Source: Chloroflexota bacterium
GTDB taxonomy: Bacteria > Chloroflexota > Anaerolineae > Anaerolineales > UBA11579
DNA: 64,000 bases
Direction of reading: 5' to 3'
NCBI GenBank assembly: GCA_016191875.1
Contig: JACPVG010000036.1
Span: forward strand, 62,001-126,000
The notes beneath the pieces were generated by a model, which was not told where the DNA came from, searched no databases, and saw only the letters and a list, made by a program, of their open reading frames with translations. The translations under genes and the position numbers were made by a program. Positions 49,723 to 62,808 of this stretch are shown one piece after another; the stretch's first letter is position 1; each line of letters opens with the position of its first letter.

Positions 49723-50826
49723 TCAGAACACAAACTTCCCGTTCTTATACACCGTCTCGCCGTCCAGCATGATCTCCGAATCCTTGCGCATGTCGCAGAT
49801 CATGTCCCAGTGGATGCTGCTGGTGTTCTTGCTGCCGGTCTCCGGGTAGCCGGCGCCCAGGGCGATGTGGAACGAGCCGCCGATCTTCTCATCGAACAGG
49901 ATGTTCCCGGTGAAGCGGTCGATCTCGAAGTTGGTGCCGATGGCGAACTCGCCCAAAAAGCGGGCGCCCTTGTCGGTCTCCAGCATACGCAGCAGGAACT
50001 CTTCGTTGGTCTTTGCCCTGGCGTGGAAGACCTTGCCGTCCACGAACTGCAATTCGATGCCTTCCACCGAGCGGCCCTGGGTGATGGCCGGGTAGGTGAA
50101 CTTCACCCAGCCCTTGACCGAGTTCTCGACCGGGCCGGTGTAGATCTCGCCATCCGGCATGTTGTGTTCGCCGGCGGCCTTGAGGAAGGTGCGGCCCTTG
50201 ATGGAGAGCGTCAGGTCCACGTTGGGGCCGCGCAGGACGACCTTATCGCCGCCTTCGAAACGCTCGACGATGTGTTTCTGCTCCTGTTCGACCTTCTTCC
50301 AGTAGGCGATGGGGTCCTTTTCATCGGCGTGGACGGCGGCGTAGACGAAGTCTTCGTACTGGCGCAGGCTCATGCCGGCGTCTTTGGCGTAAGCCTCGGT
50401 GGGGAAGAGGGTGGTGACCCACTTGAACTTCCTGGCCGCGCCGCGGCGCATCTGGGATTCCAGGATGGGCTGGAGGGCCTTGCCGTGGTCGGCCTGGCGT
50501 TTGGCGTCCACGGTGCTCAGGCTGCGGGTATCCAGCAGTGAGTGGATGCGGAAGCGGCTTTCGAATTCCTCGTAGGCCAGTTGGCGGAAAACGGGCGTGT
50601 GCTTGATGGCCTTATCGCTGGCGTGCTCGAAGAACAGTTCCTGCTGATGCGGCAGGTCGAGGGCCGGGTAGGGCAGGCCGCCGCGCTGCAAAATCAGAGC
50701 GTACATCTCTTCGATGAGCGGGATGGCGGCGGTGGTGCCTTCCAGCAGCACCCGGTCGCCTTCCGTGATTCTGGCGGAGTGGTCCACCAGGATCTGGGCG
50801 AATTTCTTTACGCGGTTGTCAGCCAA
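49723..50826 (-). CDS. Aminopeptidase, M29 family
   Basis: 367 residues. TTG 50826 is the start, with AGGAG seven bases before it. M29 (AmpS/AmpT) features: ITEGDRVLLEGTTAAIPLIEEMY at the N-terminus; the two-metal site is provided by residues in FKAAGEHNMPDGEIYTGPVENSVKG (Glu, His), later FAIGTNFEIDRFTG, and HIALGAGYPETGSKNTSSIHWDMICDMR (His, His, Asp). Cleaves N-terminal residues in the cytosol. Ends next to a bidirectional terminator and tandem repeat. Confidence 0.92.
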   Translation of the reverse strand: MADNRVKKFAQILVDHSARITEGDRVLLEGTTAAIPLIEEMYALILQRGGLPYPALDLPHQQELFFEHASDKAIKHTPVFRQLAYEEFESRFRIHSLLDTRSLSTVDAKRQADHGKALQPILESQMRRGAARKFKWVTTLFPTEAYAKDAGMSLRQYEDFVYAAVHADEKDPIAYWKKVEQEQKHIVERFEGGDKVVLRGPNVDLTLSIKGRTFLKAAGEHNMPDGEIYTGPVENSVKGWVKFTYPAITQGRSVEGIELQFVDGKVFHARAKTNEEFLLRMLETDKGARFLGEFAIGTNFEIDRFTGNILFDEKIGGSFHIALGAGYPETGSKNTSSIHWDMICDMRKDSEIMLDGETVYKNGKFVF

Positions 50827-50887
50827 GATGGGCTCCTGTGTGAATTTTGTCGCAAGAAAACATTATACACGCGTTGGCAGCCATGCG

Positions 50888-50998
50888 TCCTGAAGTCTGG
50901 AGGTCGAGAGGTCTGGAAGTCTGGACATCCAAAGAGGCAGGCATCCTGACTTCATGACCCCTAGACCCCCAGACCTCCTGACCTCAGGACTACCCGAC
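50888..50998. repeat. GGTCTGGAGGTC / GACCTCCTGACCTCAGG inverted repeat
   Basis: Left units GTCTGGAGGTCGAGAGGTC and right units AGACCCCCAGACCTCCTGAC; the two sides are inverted copies and could form a long hairpin between the aminopeptidase (-) and oxidoreductase (+) genes. Confidence 0.65.
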
Positions 50999-51007
50999 GG
51001 TTATAAT
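50978..51007 (+). promoter_or_regulatory. Possible promoter for the bi-domain oxidoreductase
   Basis: CTGACC (50978-50983), 18-bp spacer, TATAAT (51002-51007). The transcript would begin a few bases before the ATG (51022), leaving almost no leader. The -35 lies inside the repeat. Confidence 0.4.
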
Positions 51008-51021
51008 CGCACCTGAACGCC

Positions 51022-53172
51022 ATGAAACAGGTCCTGCAAAACCTCAAGGACGGCAAAACCATCGTGGCCGACGTCACCGCGCCCACGCCCAAACCCGGCC
51101 AGGCGCTGGTGCGCACGGCCGCCTCGCTGGTCTCGGCCGGCACCGAGCGCATGCTGGTGGAGTTCGCCGGCAAGAGCCTGCTGGGCAAGGCCCAGGCCCG
51201 GCCCGACCTGGCGCGCCAGGTGCTCGACAAGGCGCGCCGCGAGGGCCTGCTGACCGCCCTGGAAGCGGCCTTCAACCGCCTCGACCAGCCCCTGCCGCTG
51301 GGCTATTCCTCGGCCGGGACGGTCATCGCCCTGGGCGCGGGCGTGAGCGGCTTCCAGCCCGGCGACCGCGTCGCCTGCGCCGGGGGCGGCTGGGCGGTGC
51401 ACGCCGAAGTGGCCGCCGTGCCGGTCAATTTGCTGGCCCGCCTGCCGGATAGCGTGGATTTCGACTCGGCGGCCTTCGCCACGCTGGGGGCCATCGCCAT
51501 GCACGGCTTTCGCTTGTCCGGGGCCGGGCTGGGCGACTCGGTGGCGGTCATCGGCCTGGGGCTGCTCGGCCTGCTCACGGCGCAGATCGCCGGCGCGGCG
51601 GGCTGCAAGGTGCTGGGCATCGACCTGGACCCGGCGCGCGTCGAACTGGCGCGGACATTGGGCGCGACCGCCGCGCTGCGCCCGGAAGCCGAAGAGGCCG
51701 CGGCGGCCTTCACCCATTCGCGGGGGGCCGACGCGGTGCTGATCTGCGCCGATGCCGAAAGCAGCGACCCGGTGGAACTGGCGGGCGAGATCGCCCGCGA
51801 GCGCGCCCGGGTGGTGGCGGTGGGCGCGGTGGGCATGGACGTGCCGCGCCGCACGTATTACGCCAAGGAACTCGACCTGGTGGTCTCGCGCTCCTACGGC
51901 CCCGGCCGCTACGACCCGGCCTACGAAGAGAAAGGCGTGGACTACCCGGCCGGGTACGTGCGCTGGACGGCCGGCCGCAACCTGCAGGCTTTCGTCGACC
52001 TGCTGGGCGGCGGGCAGGTGGATGTGAAGCCGCTCATCAGCCACCGCTTCGCCATCGACGACGCCCCGGCCGCCTACGCCCTCATCACCGGCAAAACCGG
52101 CGCGCCCTCCCTGGGTGTGCTGCTGACCTACCCGGAGATCTCGGCTGAAGCCTCGACTCCAGTATGGAGGCCGGGAGTCGAGGCTTTGGCCGAGACTTCT
52201 GCCGCGCCCGGCGTCCTGCGTCTGGGGGTGCTGGGCGCGGGCAACTACGCCGGGGCGGTGCTGTTCCCGGCGCTGAAGAAACTGCCCGGCCTGCGCCTGG
52301 TCGCGGTGGCCTCGGTGGGCGGGCTGCATGCCGAGCACGCCCGGCGCAAGTTCGGGTTCGCCCGCGCCGCCAGCGACGAGAACGCGGTCATCGCCGCCGC
52401 GGATGTGGACGTGGTGGCCGTGCTCACCCGCCACCATCTGCACGCCGGGCAGACGCTGGCCGCCCTGAATGCGGGCAAGCATGTGTTCTGCGAAAAGCCG
52501 CTGGCGCTCACGGAAGCCGAACTGAGCGACATCGAAGCCGCCCTGGCCGCGGCGGACGCGCCGCGCCTGATGCTGGGCTTCAACCGCCGTTTCGCGCCGC
52601 ACGTCCTTCTTTTGAAAGAGTTCCTCGCCAACTCCGGCGAACCGCTGGCGATGCACGTGCGCGCCAACGCCGGAACCCTGCCGCGCGAGCACTGGACGCA
52701 GGACCCCGAGCAGGGCGGGGGGCGCCTGCTGGGCGAGGCGGTGCATTTCATCGACCTGATGGCGTATCTGGCGGGCGGGCCGCCCACGCTGGCCTCCGCC
52801 CGCGCCCTGCCGGATATGGGCCGCTACAACCAGGACAACCTGATATTGACCTTCGCCTTCCCGGATGGCTCGCTGGGCACGCTGCACTACCTGGCGAATG
52901 GGGATAAAAGCGTGCCCAAGGAACGGCTGGAAGTCTTCAGCGCCGGGCGCGTGGCCGTGCTGGACGACTTCCGGCGGCTGGCGTTGACCCGCGACGGCCG
53001 CACCAGAACCCACACCGCCCGCCTGCGGCAGGACAAGGGCCACAAGGCCGCCTGGGAAGCCTTCATTGCCAGCCTGCAAACCGGCGGCCCGCCGCCGATT
53101 CCGTACGCGCACATCTTCGGCGTGCACCGCGCCGCCCTGGCGGCCGTGGCGGCGCTGCGGGGGGAAGGCTGA
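51022..53172 (+). CDS. Bi-domain oxidoreductase: zinc-type alcohol dehydrogenase fused to a Gfo/Idh/MocA dehydrogenase
   Basis: 716 residues. Residues ~1-370 are a medium-chain dehydrogenase (GYSSAGTVIALGAGVSGFQPGDRVACAGGG, GLGLLGLLTAQIAGAAGCKVLGIDLD). Residues ~373-391 form a linker EISAEASTPVWRPGVEALAE encoded by a palindromic repeat (52140-52194). Residues ~393-716 are Gfo/Idh/MocA type: LGVLGAGNYAGAVLFPALKK (NAD loop), KHVFCEKPLALTEAELSDIEAALAA (EKP), and a later EAVHFIDLMAYLAGG. Such bi-domain proteins are found in polysaccharide loci and probably act on nucleotide sugars. No glycan cluster is adjacent here. Confidence 0.88.
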   Translation: MKQVLQNLKDGKTIVADVTAPTPKPGQALVRTAASLVSAGTERMLVEFAGKSLLGKAQARPDLARQVLDKARREGLLTALEAAFNRLDQPLPLGYSSAGTVIALGAGVSGFQPGDRVACAGGGWAVHAEVAAVPVNLLARLPDSVDFDSAAFATLGAIAMHGFRLSGAGLGDSVAVIGLGLLGLLTAQIAGAAGCKVLGIDLDPARVELARTLGATAALRPEAEEAAAAFTHSRGADAVLICADAESSDPVELAGEIARERARVVAVGAVGMDVPRRTYYAKELDLVVSRSYGPGRYDPAYEEKGVDYPAGYVRWTAGRNLQAFVDLLGGGQVDVKPLISHRFAIDDAPAAYALITGKTGAPSLGVLLTYPEISAEASTPVWRPGVEALAETSAAPGVLRLGVLGAGNYAGAVLFPALKKLPGLRLVAVASVGGLHAEHARRKFGFARAASDENAVIAAADVDVVAVLTRHHLHAGQTLAALNAGKHVFCEKPLALTEAELSDIEAALAAADAPRLMLGFNRRFAPHVLLLKEFLANSGEPLAMHVRANAGTLPREHWTQDPEQGGGRLLGEAVHFIDLMAYLAGGPPTLASARALPDMGRYNQDNLILTFAFPDGSLGTLHYLANGDKSVPKERLEVFSAGRVAVLDDFRRLALTRDGRTRTHTARLRQDKGHKAAWEAFIASLQTGGPPPIPYAHIFGVHRAALAAVAALRGEG
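52140..52194. repeat. Palindromic element inside a coding sequence
   Basis: CTCGGCTGAAGCCTCGACTCC (52140-52160) and the near-reverse complement GGAGTCGAGGCTTTGGCCGAG (52174-52194), 13-bp spacer. In frame, coding the linker of the bi-domain enzyme. The right arm recurs at 26542-26564. Confidence 0.85.
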
Positions 53173-53361
53173 TTTTGGATGGCTGATTGCGGATTGCTGA
53201 GGATTTGGAAGTCGCTCTGGCAGATTTTGAACAATGGGATGTTGGCGGAACTCATCTTGATCTGGCGACCAATATGGATGTTATGAAATCGATAATGGGC
53301 ATTTCCGGCTCAGGATTTTGCGAAGAGCCTGGAGAATAGCCTGAAGGGGCCTGTCAATTCT
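53173..53361. other. Spacer of 189 bp with no gene seen
   Basis: It changes from high-GC to AT-rich and precedes the AT-rich propeller gene. No convincing promoter, repeat or RNA was found. Confidence 0.5.
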
Positions 53362-54588
53362 ATGAGCACAAAGCTCGGAATCTCACTTCTTCTGGGGTTT
53401 GCAGCAATACCATTTTTGCTGCTGATTCGGACTCAATCTCGCGGTAACGCGGCGTTAGAAGGTGACGAAACGTGCATAGAGCCTCCCGCCACAATCGGAT
53501 TTCCTGCATATCTGCCTAAGAGTTTTAGTCCTACCCCTATCCCACTGGGGAACAATTGGTTGGTCGAGATGGAAATTGGGAATACTAGCGAACAGAGAAT
53601 CGAGGAAGTTAGAAGTATTGCAATAAGGAATGAAACCGAGCTCTGGTTCACAGATCCGGTGCGCAGATATGATATGCAAGAACACACGCTGGAGACTTAT
53701 CGCGTACAAGATGGGCGCGGGAACGAGATCGACGTTTTTGCATTGTACGTATCCAGCAGGAACGAGCTATGGGCACTTGGTAAGACATATGTCAACTCGC
53801 AGACGCGACTGTATCTGCTTAGTTACTCTGTCGAATTCGATAGAATGGAAATCGTTCCCGATGAAGCCGGTGTCCTGGACCAGAAATGGTACGGGTTTGC
53901 TGCCCAATCTCTAATTGCTGAAGGTCAAAATGGCGAGATTTGGTTCGTATATGGCGGGTACCTGTTTCGATATGAGCAAGAAACTGGTATTTCACTGGAA
54001 ATAGCTGGAAGAGATCATGACATCAACATATCTGGGCGATCCATAGTGGTGACCGATCAAAACGATATTTGGTTCGTTGCTGAAATCTTGGTGGAAGGAC
54101 CTGAATTCTTCAATGGCTTGTACAGGAAAGGACAATCTGTCATATTTAGATTCAATCCCGAATCGGAAACCCTCCAGGACTTTGGCTCGCCGCCTGGTTA
54201 TCCCAGGCCAAGATCGTCATTTCACCCCTTTAGTCTCTACATGAATTCGAGGGGGCAGTTATGGGCTGATGACCTTGGTTGGCTGGAGCCGGACTCAGCT
54301 GGCAGGTATGATGTCCAGGACTGGTTCGTTGCTATTAAGTCCCCTATATTCATATCGGACCGCTCCGGTGGCGCATTTCAGTACTCTTGGGTCACTCCAA
54401 CTATTGCGGGGGAGTCCAATGGCAAGATGTGGTTTGCCTCTCGAACTGGAATCGGTGAACTCGATATGGAATCGGGTCAATGGTGTCTTATCGCCGGTTT
54501 TCCTGTATGGGACATAGCTATTGACTCAGTAGGAGGTATATGGACAGTTTATAACAACAGGGTCCTCCATTTCTCGGACAAAGATTAG
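53362..54588 (+). CDS. Exported beta-propeller-like protein, AT-rich gene
   Basis: 408 residues. One N-terminal hydrophobic signal/anchor (LGISLLLGFAAIPFLLLI). After ~80 residues come repeated blades with a W-F/A box: NELWALGKTY, GEIWFVYGGYLFRYE, NDIWFVAEIL, GQLWADDLGWLE, GKMWFASRTGIGELD, GGIWTVYNNRVLHF. This is the two-component-regulator-propeller / Vgb-like blade pattern. Only one Cys pair candidates (Cys38, Cys near the end). The gene is AT-richer than neighbours, pointing to recent acquisition. No motif shows enzymatic activity. Confidence 0.72.
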   Translation: MSTKLGISLLLGFAAIPFLLLIRTQSRGNAALEGDETCIEPPATIGFPAYLPKSFSPTPIPLGNNWLVEMEIGNTSEQRIEEVRSIAIRNETELWFTDPVRRYDMQEHTLETYRVQDGRGNEIDVFALYVSSRNELWALGKTYVNSQTRLYLLSYSVEFDRMEIVPDEAGVLDQKWYGFAAQSLIAEGQNGEIWFVYGGYLFRYEQETGISLEIAGRDHDINISGRSIVVTDQNDIWFVAEILVEGPEFFNGLYRKGQSVIFRFNPESETLQDFGSPPGYPRPRSSFHPFSLYMNSRGQLWADDLGWLEPDSAGRYDVQDWFVAIKSPIFISDRSGGAFQYSWVTPTIAGESNGKMWFASRTGIGELDMESGQWCLIAGFPVWDIAIDSVGGIWTVYNNRVLHFSDKD

Positions 54589-54798
54589 ATCAGGTGTACT
54601 CTTAGCATCGTGCCGAACAGTTTTAGGCTCTATGCTGCTTCCATTTGGTTCGCCTCATTCGGTGCTACCCTACAAAACTCGAATCTGCGTAGCACAAGGA
54701 GTTATCACAGCCCGCTGCTCACAGCCACATCGTTAGCTCGCAGCGCGATCGTCCCATCCGCCGCCCATTAGAAATCCATCAGAACCCCGGCGCGCGCC
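54589..54798. other. 210-bp spacer without a gene
   Basis: AT-richer tail after the propeller gene. No ORF, repeat or RNA gene recognised. Ends at the rpoC promoter. Confidence 0.5.
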
Positions 54799-54827
54799 TT
54801 GACTCCCGCCCGCCCTTTTCGTATAAT
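54799..54827 (+). promoter_or_regulatory. Strong sigma-70-type promoter of rpoC
   Basis: TTGACT (54799-54804), 17-bp spacer, TATAAT (54822-54827). Start expected near 54834, giving a ~235-nt leader before the rpoC ATG (55069). It is the clearest promoter in the window. Confidence 0.85.
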
Positions 54828-54849
54828 AGGCCAACAGAATATGGACCAC

Positions 54850-54900
54850 AAGCGCGAGCGCTTGAGGCTGAAGCCTCACGCGCTTGCTTTCGTTTGTTTA
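54850..54900 (+). promoter_or_regulatory. Possible attenuator hairpin in the rpoC leader
   Basis: AGCGC-T-TGAGGCT (54857-54869) pairs with AGCCTCA-C-GCGCT (54872-54885), closing over a tiny loop, then TTTCGTTTGTTT. Stem plus T-rich stretch looks like a weak terminator about 20 nt after the transcription start. May tune rpoC transcription. Confidence 0.5.
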
Positions 54901-55068
54901 CAAGGTAGCACGTTTGTTCGATAAAACCATTTTGGCCCAACCCAAAACCCCCGGCCTGCCCGCCTCTGGCGCGGCCCGCCGGGCATCCCCATCGGCGGTG
55001 GGGGCAAAACGGCAGCATCCACTTCATCCAGTGCCGGGTTCCGGTACCCATCAGGAGGCATAATCTAT

Positions 55069-59448
<4,380 letters not shown>

Positions 59449-59469
59449 ACCGCAACCTGTATGACGTTG

Positions 59470-59504
59470 AACCCGCCGGCCGCACCCGCCGGCGGGTTTT
59501 TTTT
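59470..59504 (+). terminator. Strong rho-independent terminator after rpoC
   Basis: CCCGCCGG (59472-59479) pairs with CCGGCGGG (59489-59496), followed by eight T. Confidence 0.95.
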
Positions 59505-59631
59505 GTGCCCGCATGCCGGGGCGGGGCGGCGGGCGTTCCCCGGCCGCCGCAAGTTTTAAGGACGCCGGATTGGACACGATACGGGCAGGCTTGTTAGAAT
59601 CATCTTCCGGGCGGCCGCGCGCCTGCCCGGC

Positions 59632-59660
59632 TTGACGCGCCGGGTTTTTGCCTGTATGAT
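59632..59660 (+). promoter_or_regulatory. Sigma-70-type promoter of gyrA
   Basis: TTGACG (59632-59637), 17-bp spacer, TATGAT (59655-59660). Expected start near 59667. GGAG at 59689-59692 precedes ATG 59698. A further weaker pair TTGGAC/TAGAAT (59570/59595) lies upstream. Confidence 0.8.
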
Positions 59661-59667
59661 TTTCGAT

Positions 59668-59683
59668 TAGAACTTACGTTCTA
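59668..59683. promoter_or_regulatory. LexA/DinR-type palindrome TAGAACTTACGTTCTA
   Basis: A perfect palindrome of arms TAGAAC and GTTCTA around TTAC, matching the Gram-positive-type SOS box core GAAC-N4-GTTC. It sits on the expected start site of gyrA transcription, where a repressor would block initiation. Confidence 0.6.
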
Positions 59684-59697
59684 GTTTTGGAGACCTC

Positions 59698-62292
59698 ATG
59701 GAAATCGGACTGGTACGCAAAATCGACATCGAACAGGAGATGCAGCAGTCCTATCTGGACTACGCCATGAGCACCATCGTGGCGCGCGCCCTGCCGGACG
59801 CCCGCGACGGCCTCAAGCCGGTGCATCGCCGCATCCTCTACGCCATGTACGACATGGGCCTGCGCCCGACCTCCGCCCACAAGAAATCGGCCCGCGTGGT
59901 GGGCGAAGTGCTCGGCAAATACCACCCGCACGGCGACAGCGCCGTGTACGACGCCATGGCGCGCATGGCCCAGGACTTCTCCATGCGCCTGCTGCTGGTG
60001 GACGGGCAGGGCAACTTCGGCAGCGTGGATGGCGACGCCCCGGCCGCCATGCGCTACACCGAGGCCCGCCTGACCGCCTCGGCCATGGACATCATGCAGG
60101 ATATCCAGAAGGACACGGTGAACTTCACCGCCAACTTCGACGATACGCTCACCGAGCCCAGCGTGCTGCCGGCGGCGCTGCCCAACCTGCTGGTCAACGG
60201 CGCCACCGGCATCGCCGTCGGCATGGCCACCAACATCCCGCCCCACAACCTGGGCGAGGTGGTGGATGCCTGCGTGTTCATGCTGGAGCGCTGGGCCAAA
60301 CTGGACGATGTCACCGTCGAAGACCTGATGCAGTTCATCAAAGGGCCGGACTTCCCCACCGGCGGCATCATCCTGGCCCCCGACCGCGAAGAAGAGGGCC
60401 TGGCGGCCGCCTATGGCACCGGCCGCGGGCGCATCAGCGTGCAGGCCCGCGCCCACCTGGAAGAAATGAGCCGCGGGCGGGCGCGCATCATCATCACCGA
60501 ACTGCCCTATGCCACCAACAAGGCCGCCCTCATCGAGCGCATCGCCAGCCTGGCGCGCGAAGGCGACGTGGAAGGCATCGCCGACCTGCGCGACGAGAGC
60601 GACCGCAATGGCATGCGCATCGTCGTCGAGCTCAGCAAGACCGCCGAGCCGGAAAAAACGCTGGCGGCCCTGTACCGGCGCACGCCCATGCAAAGCACTT
60701 TCGGCATCATCCTGCTGGCGCTGGTGGGCGGCGAGCCGCGTATGTTGAGCCTCAAGCAGGCCCTCCAGGTCTATATCGAACACCGCCTGGAGATCGTCCG
60801 GCGGCGCAGCGAATACGACCTGGAAAAGGCCCGCCAGCGGGCGCACATCCTGGAGGGGCTGCGGGTGGCGCTCAACAACCTGGATGAGGTCATCGACCTG
60901 ATTCGCAAGGCGGCCGACGTGGACGCCGCCCGTGAGCGCCTGATGAAGCGCTTCAAACTCAGCGAGGTGCAGGCCCAGGCCATCCTGGATATGCCCCTGC
61001 GCCGGCTGGCGGCGCTGGAGCGCAAGAAGATCGAACTGGAATACAAAGAGGTCATGGCGCTCATCCGGGAGCTGGAAGACCTGCTCAAATCGCCCAAGAA
61101 GATGCGCGCCGTGGTGGCCGCCGAACTCGGGCGGGTGAAGGAAGCCTACGGCGACCGCCGCCGGACGCAGATCGTGGCGCTCAAGGGCGGGCGGGCGGCC
61201 AAGACCGTCTCGCTCAGCGCCAGCGAGATCGTCCCGGACGCGCCGGTATGGGTGGCCGCCGACCGGGAAGGGCGCATCGCCCGCACCCCGGAAGGCAAGA
61301 CCCCGAACATGACCGGCTGGAGCAAGCCGCGCTGGATGGCGAGCGCCAACTCGCGCGACACCCTCTACCTGGTGGCCGAAGACGGCGCCACCGCTGCCAT
61401 CCCGGTGCATGCCCTGCCCGAAGCCGAGACGCCCGAAGGCGGCGCGCCCTACTGGACGGTCTCGCCGCTGCGCGAGGGCGACAAACTGGCGGCTTTGTTC
61501 ACCCTGCCGCCGCGCGAACGCCGCCCGGCGGGCTGGTACGTGCTGACCGCCACCCGCCTGGGGATGGTCAAGAAAAGCCCGATTGAGGACCTGCCCGGCG
61601 CTTCGGCCCAGACCTTCCCGCTGGCGCGGGTGAATCAGGGCGACGCCATCGGCTGGATGGCCTTCACCGACGGCGGCCAGGAACTCCTGCTGGCGACGGC
61701 CAGCGGCATGGCGATTCGCTTCTCGGAAGACGAGGTGCGCCCGATGGGCCTGCTGGCGGCCGGGGTTTCAGGCATCAAACTGAAGGGCGACGACGCGCTG
61801 GTTGGGCTGGCGGCGTTGGACCCGCGCCACGAGGTCTTCTTCCTGGCCTCGAACGGGGCGGCCAAGCGGGTGAAACCGGAGCAGTTCCCGCGCCAGGGCC
61901 GCTACGGGCAGGGGGTGGCCGCCTGGAAGTTGCCGCCCGGTGTGCAGGTGCTGGGTTTCGCCCACGACAAACCCAACCAGCAACTGGTCATCCACACCCA
62001 TTCCTACGCCCCCAAACTCCTGCGCCTGGATGATGCACCGCTGCGCGCCCGCACCGGCAGCGGCAAAGATATCGTGGGGTTGAAGGACGCCGACCGCATC
62101 ACCGGCTTCACCGCCCCGTGGGAGCCGCCGGCCGCCTTTTCCGGCGGGGGCCCAAAGCCCTCTCCGGCGGAGGCCAAACCCAAAGCCAGGCCCAAGGCTG
62201 CGCCCAGGAAAGCCGCTGCCAAACCCAAGAAACCGGCCGCCAAAGGCGGAAAACCCGCCGGCAGGAAGGGCGGCGGCCGGGTGAAAGGCTGA
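59698..62292 (+). CDS. gyrA: DNA gyrase subunit A (or ParC-like topoisomerase A subunit) with basic tail
   Basis: 864 residues. Breakage-reunion domain: [45 protein letters not shown], catalytic Tyr120 in [12 protein letters not shown]-terminal beta-pinwheel from ~510. The canonical GyrA box QRRGGKG is not seen; the nearest is QGRYGQG (733-739), so ParC is possible. The last ~45 residues are Lys/Pro/Ala rich ([21 protein letters not shown]), like histone H1 tails, and probably bind DNA. Single-gene unit with own promoter and a LexA-type box. No gyrB partner in the window. Confidence 0.92.
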   Translation: MEIGLVRKIDIEQEMQQSYLDYAMSTIVARALPDARDGLKPVHRRILYAMYDMGLRPTSAHKKSARVVGEVLGKYHPHGDSAVYDAMARMAQDFSMRLLLVDGQGNFGSVDGDAPAAMRYTEARLTASAMDIMQDIQKDTVNFTANFDDTLTEPSVLPAALPNLLVNGATGIAVGMATNIPPHNLGEVVDACVFMLERWAKLDDVTVEDLMQFIKGPDFPTGGIILAPDREEEGLAAAYGTGRGRISVQARAHLEEMSRGRARIIITELPYATNKAALIERIASLAREGDVEGIADLRDESDRNGMRIVVELSKTAEPEKTLAALYRRTPMQSTFGIILLALVGGEPRMLSLKQALQVYIEHRLEIVRRRSEYDLEKARQRAHILEGLRVALNNLDEVIDLIRKAADVDAARERLMKRFKLSEVQAQAILDMPLRRLAALERKKIELEYKEVMALIRELEDLLKSPKKMRAVVAAELGRVKEAYGDRRRTQIVALKGGRAAKTVSLSASEIVPDAPVWVAADREGRIARTPEGKTPNMTGWSKPRWMASANSRDTLYLVAEDGATAAIPVHALPEAETPEGGAPYWTVSPLREGDKLAALFTLPPRERRPAGWYVLTATRLGMVKKSPIEDLPGASAQTFPLARVNQGDAIGWMAFTDGGQELLLATASGMAIRFSEDEVRPMGLLAAGVSGIKLKGDDALVGLAALDPRHEVFFLASNGAAKRVKPEQFPRQGRYGQGVAAWKLPPGVQVLGFAHDKPNQQLVIHTHSYAPKLLRLDDAPLRARTGSGKDIVGLKDADRITGFTAPWEPPAAFSGGGPKPSPAEAKPKARPKAAPRKAAAKPKKPAAKGGKPAGRKGGGRVKG

Positions 62293-62465
62293 TACGCAGT
62301 TGGCTGTAAGAGTTTGAATACCGTCGGAAAGGAACAGCGGCCAACTAACGCCGTGGGCAAGTATTCCATGCTGACCGGTTTTCGGGCCGGATGTGGCAAA
62401 CCAGGGAGAACCTTGCCCACGGGGTTACTTACTCGCTCTGTTGCAAAGACGACCAACTTCAGTAT
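62293..62465. repeat. Two inverted pairs after gyrA
   Basis: AGTTGGC...GGCCAACT (62300-62347) and CGTGGGCAAG...CTTGCCCACG (~62352-62421). Both can form hairpins; the first is related to 19365-19420. No T-tract terminator for gyrA was found. Confidence 0.6.
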
Positions 62466-62656
62466 TGTCATTCTGAGGGAGCGGTCAGCCGACACTCGGC
62501 TTGAAAGAATCCTTATCCGCGACCGAAGAATCTCGCGAAAAGAGCCCCAAATGCGGCAGTGGGTCGTCGGATAAGAAACACTTTTGTCGAGATTCTTCCA
62601 TCGGGTTGCAGGTTGGACTGAGTTTATCGGTGGTCGCACCCTCCTTTGGAATGACA
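62466..62656. mobile_element. MITE-like 191-bp palindromic element
   Basis: Ends are TGTCATTC and GAATGACA, perfect inverted repeats. Inside, GAAGAATCTCG (62525-62535) and CGAGATTCTTC (62588-62598) are also inverted copies. No ORF. This is the layout of a small non-autonomous mobile or dispersed palindromic repeat, similar to repeats of the GTCATTCTGAG...GAATGAC kind widespread in bacterial genomes. Confidence 0.7.
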
Positions 62657-62731
62657 GAATGGATTGTTGATCATCCTTGCAACAAAGCATTACTGACCCT
62701 CCAGAGTGCAGAAGGGCGGGAAAGGCGGTAG

Positions 62732-62737
62732 TATAAT
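62732..62737 (+). promoter_or_regulatory. TATAAT -10 element before the kinase gene
   Basis: TATAAT at 62732-62737, about 72 bp before the proposed kinase start; no clear -35. Confidence 0.4.
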
Positions 62738-62808
62738 TCAGAGCAGATTCAGCCCGATGGCTGAAACAGGCCTTTTTGTGTTGCCGCAGGACGAGCGAGG
62801 AGAACGCC

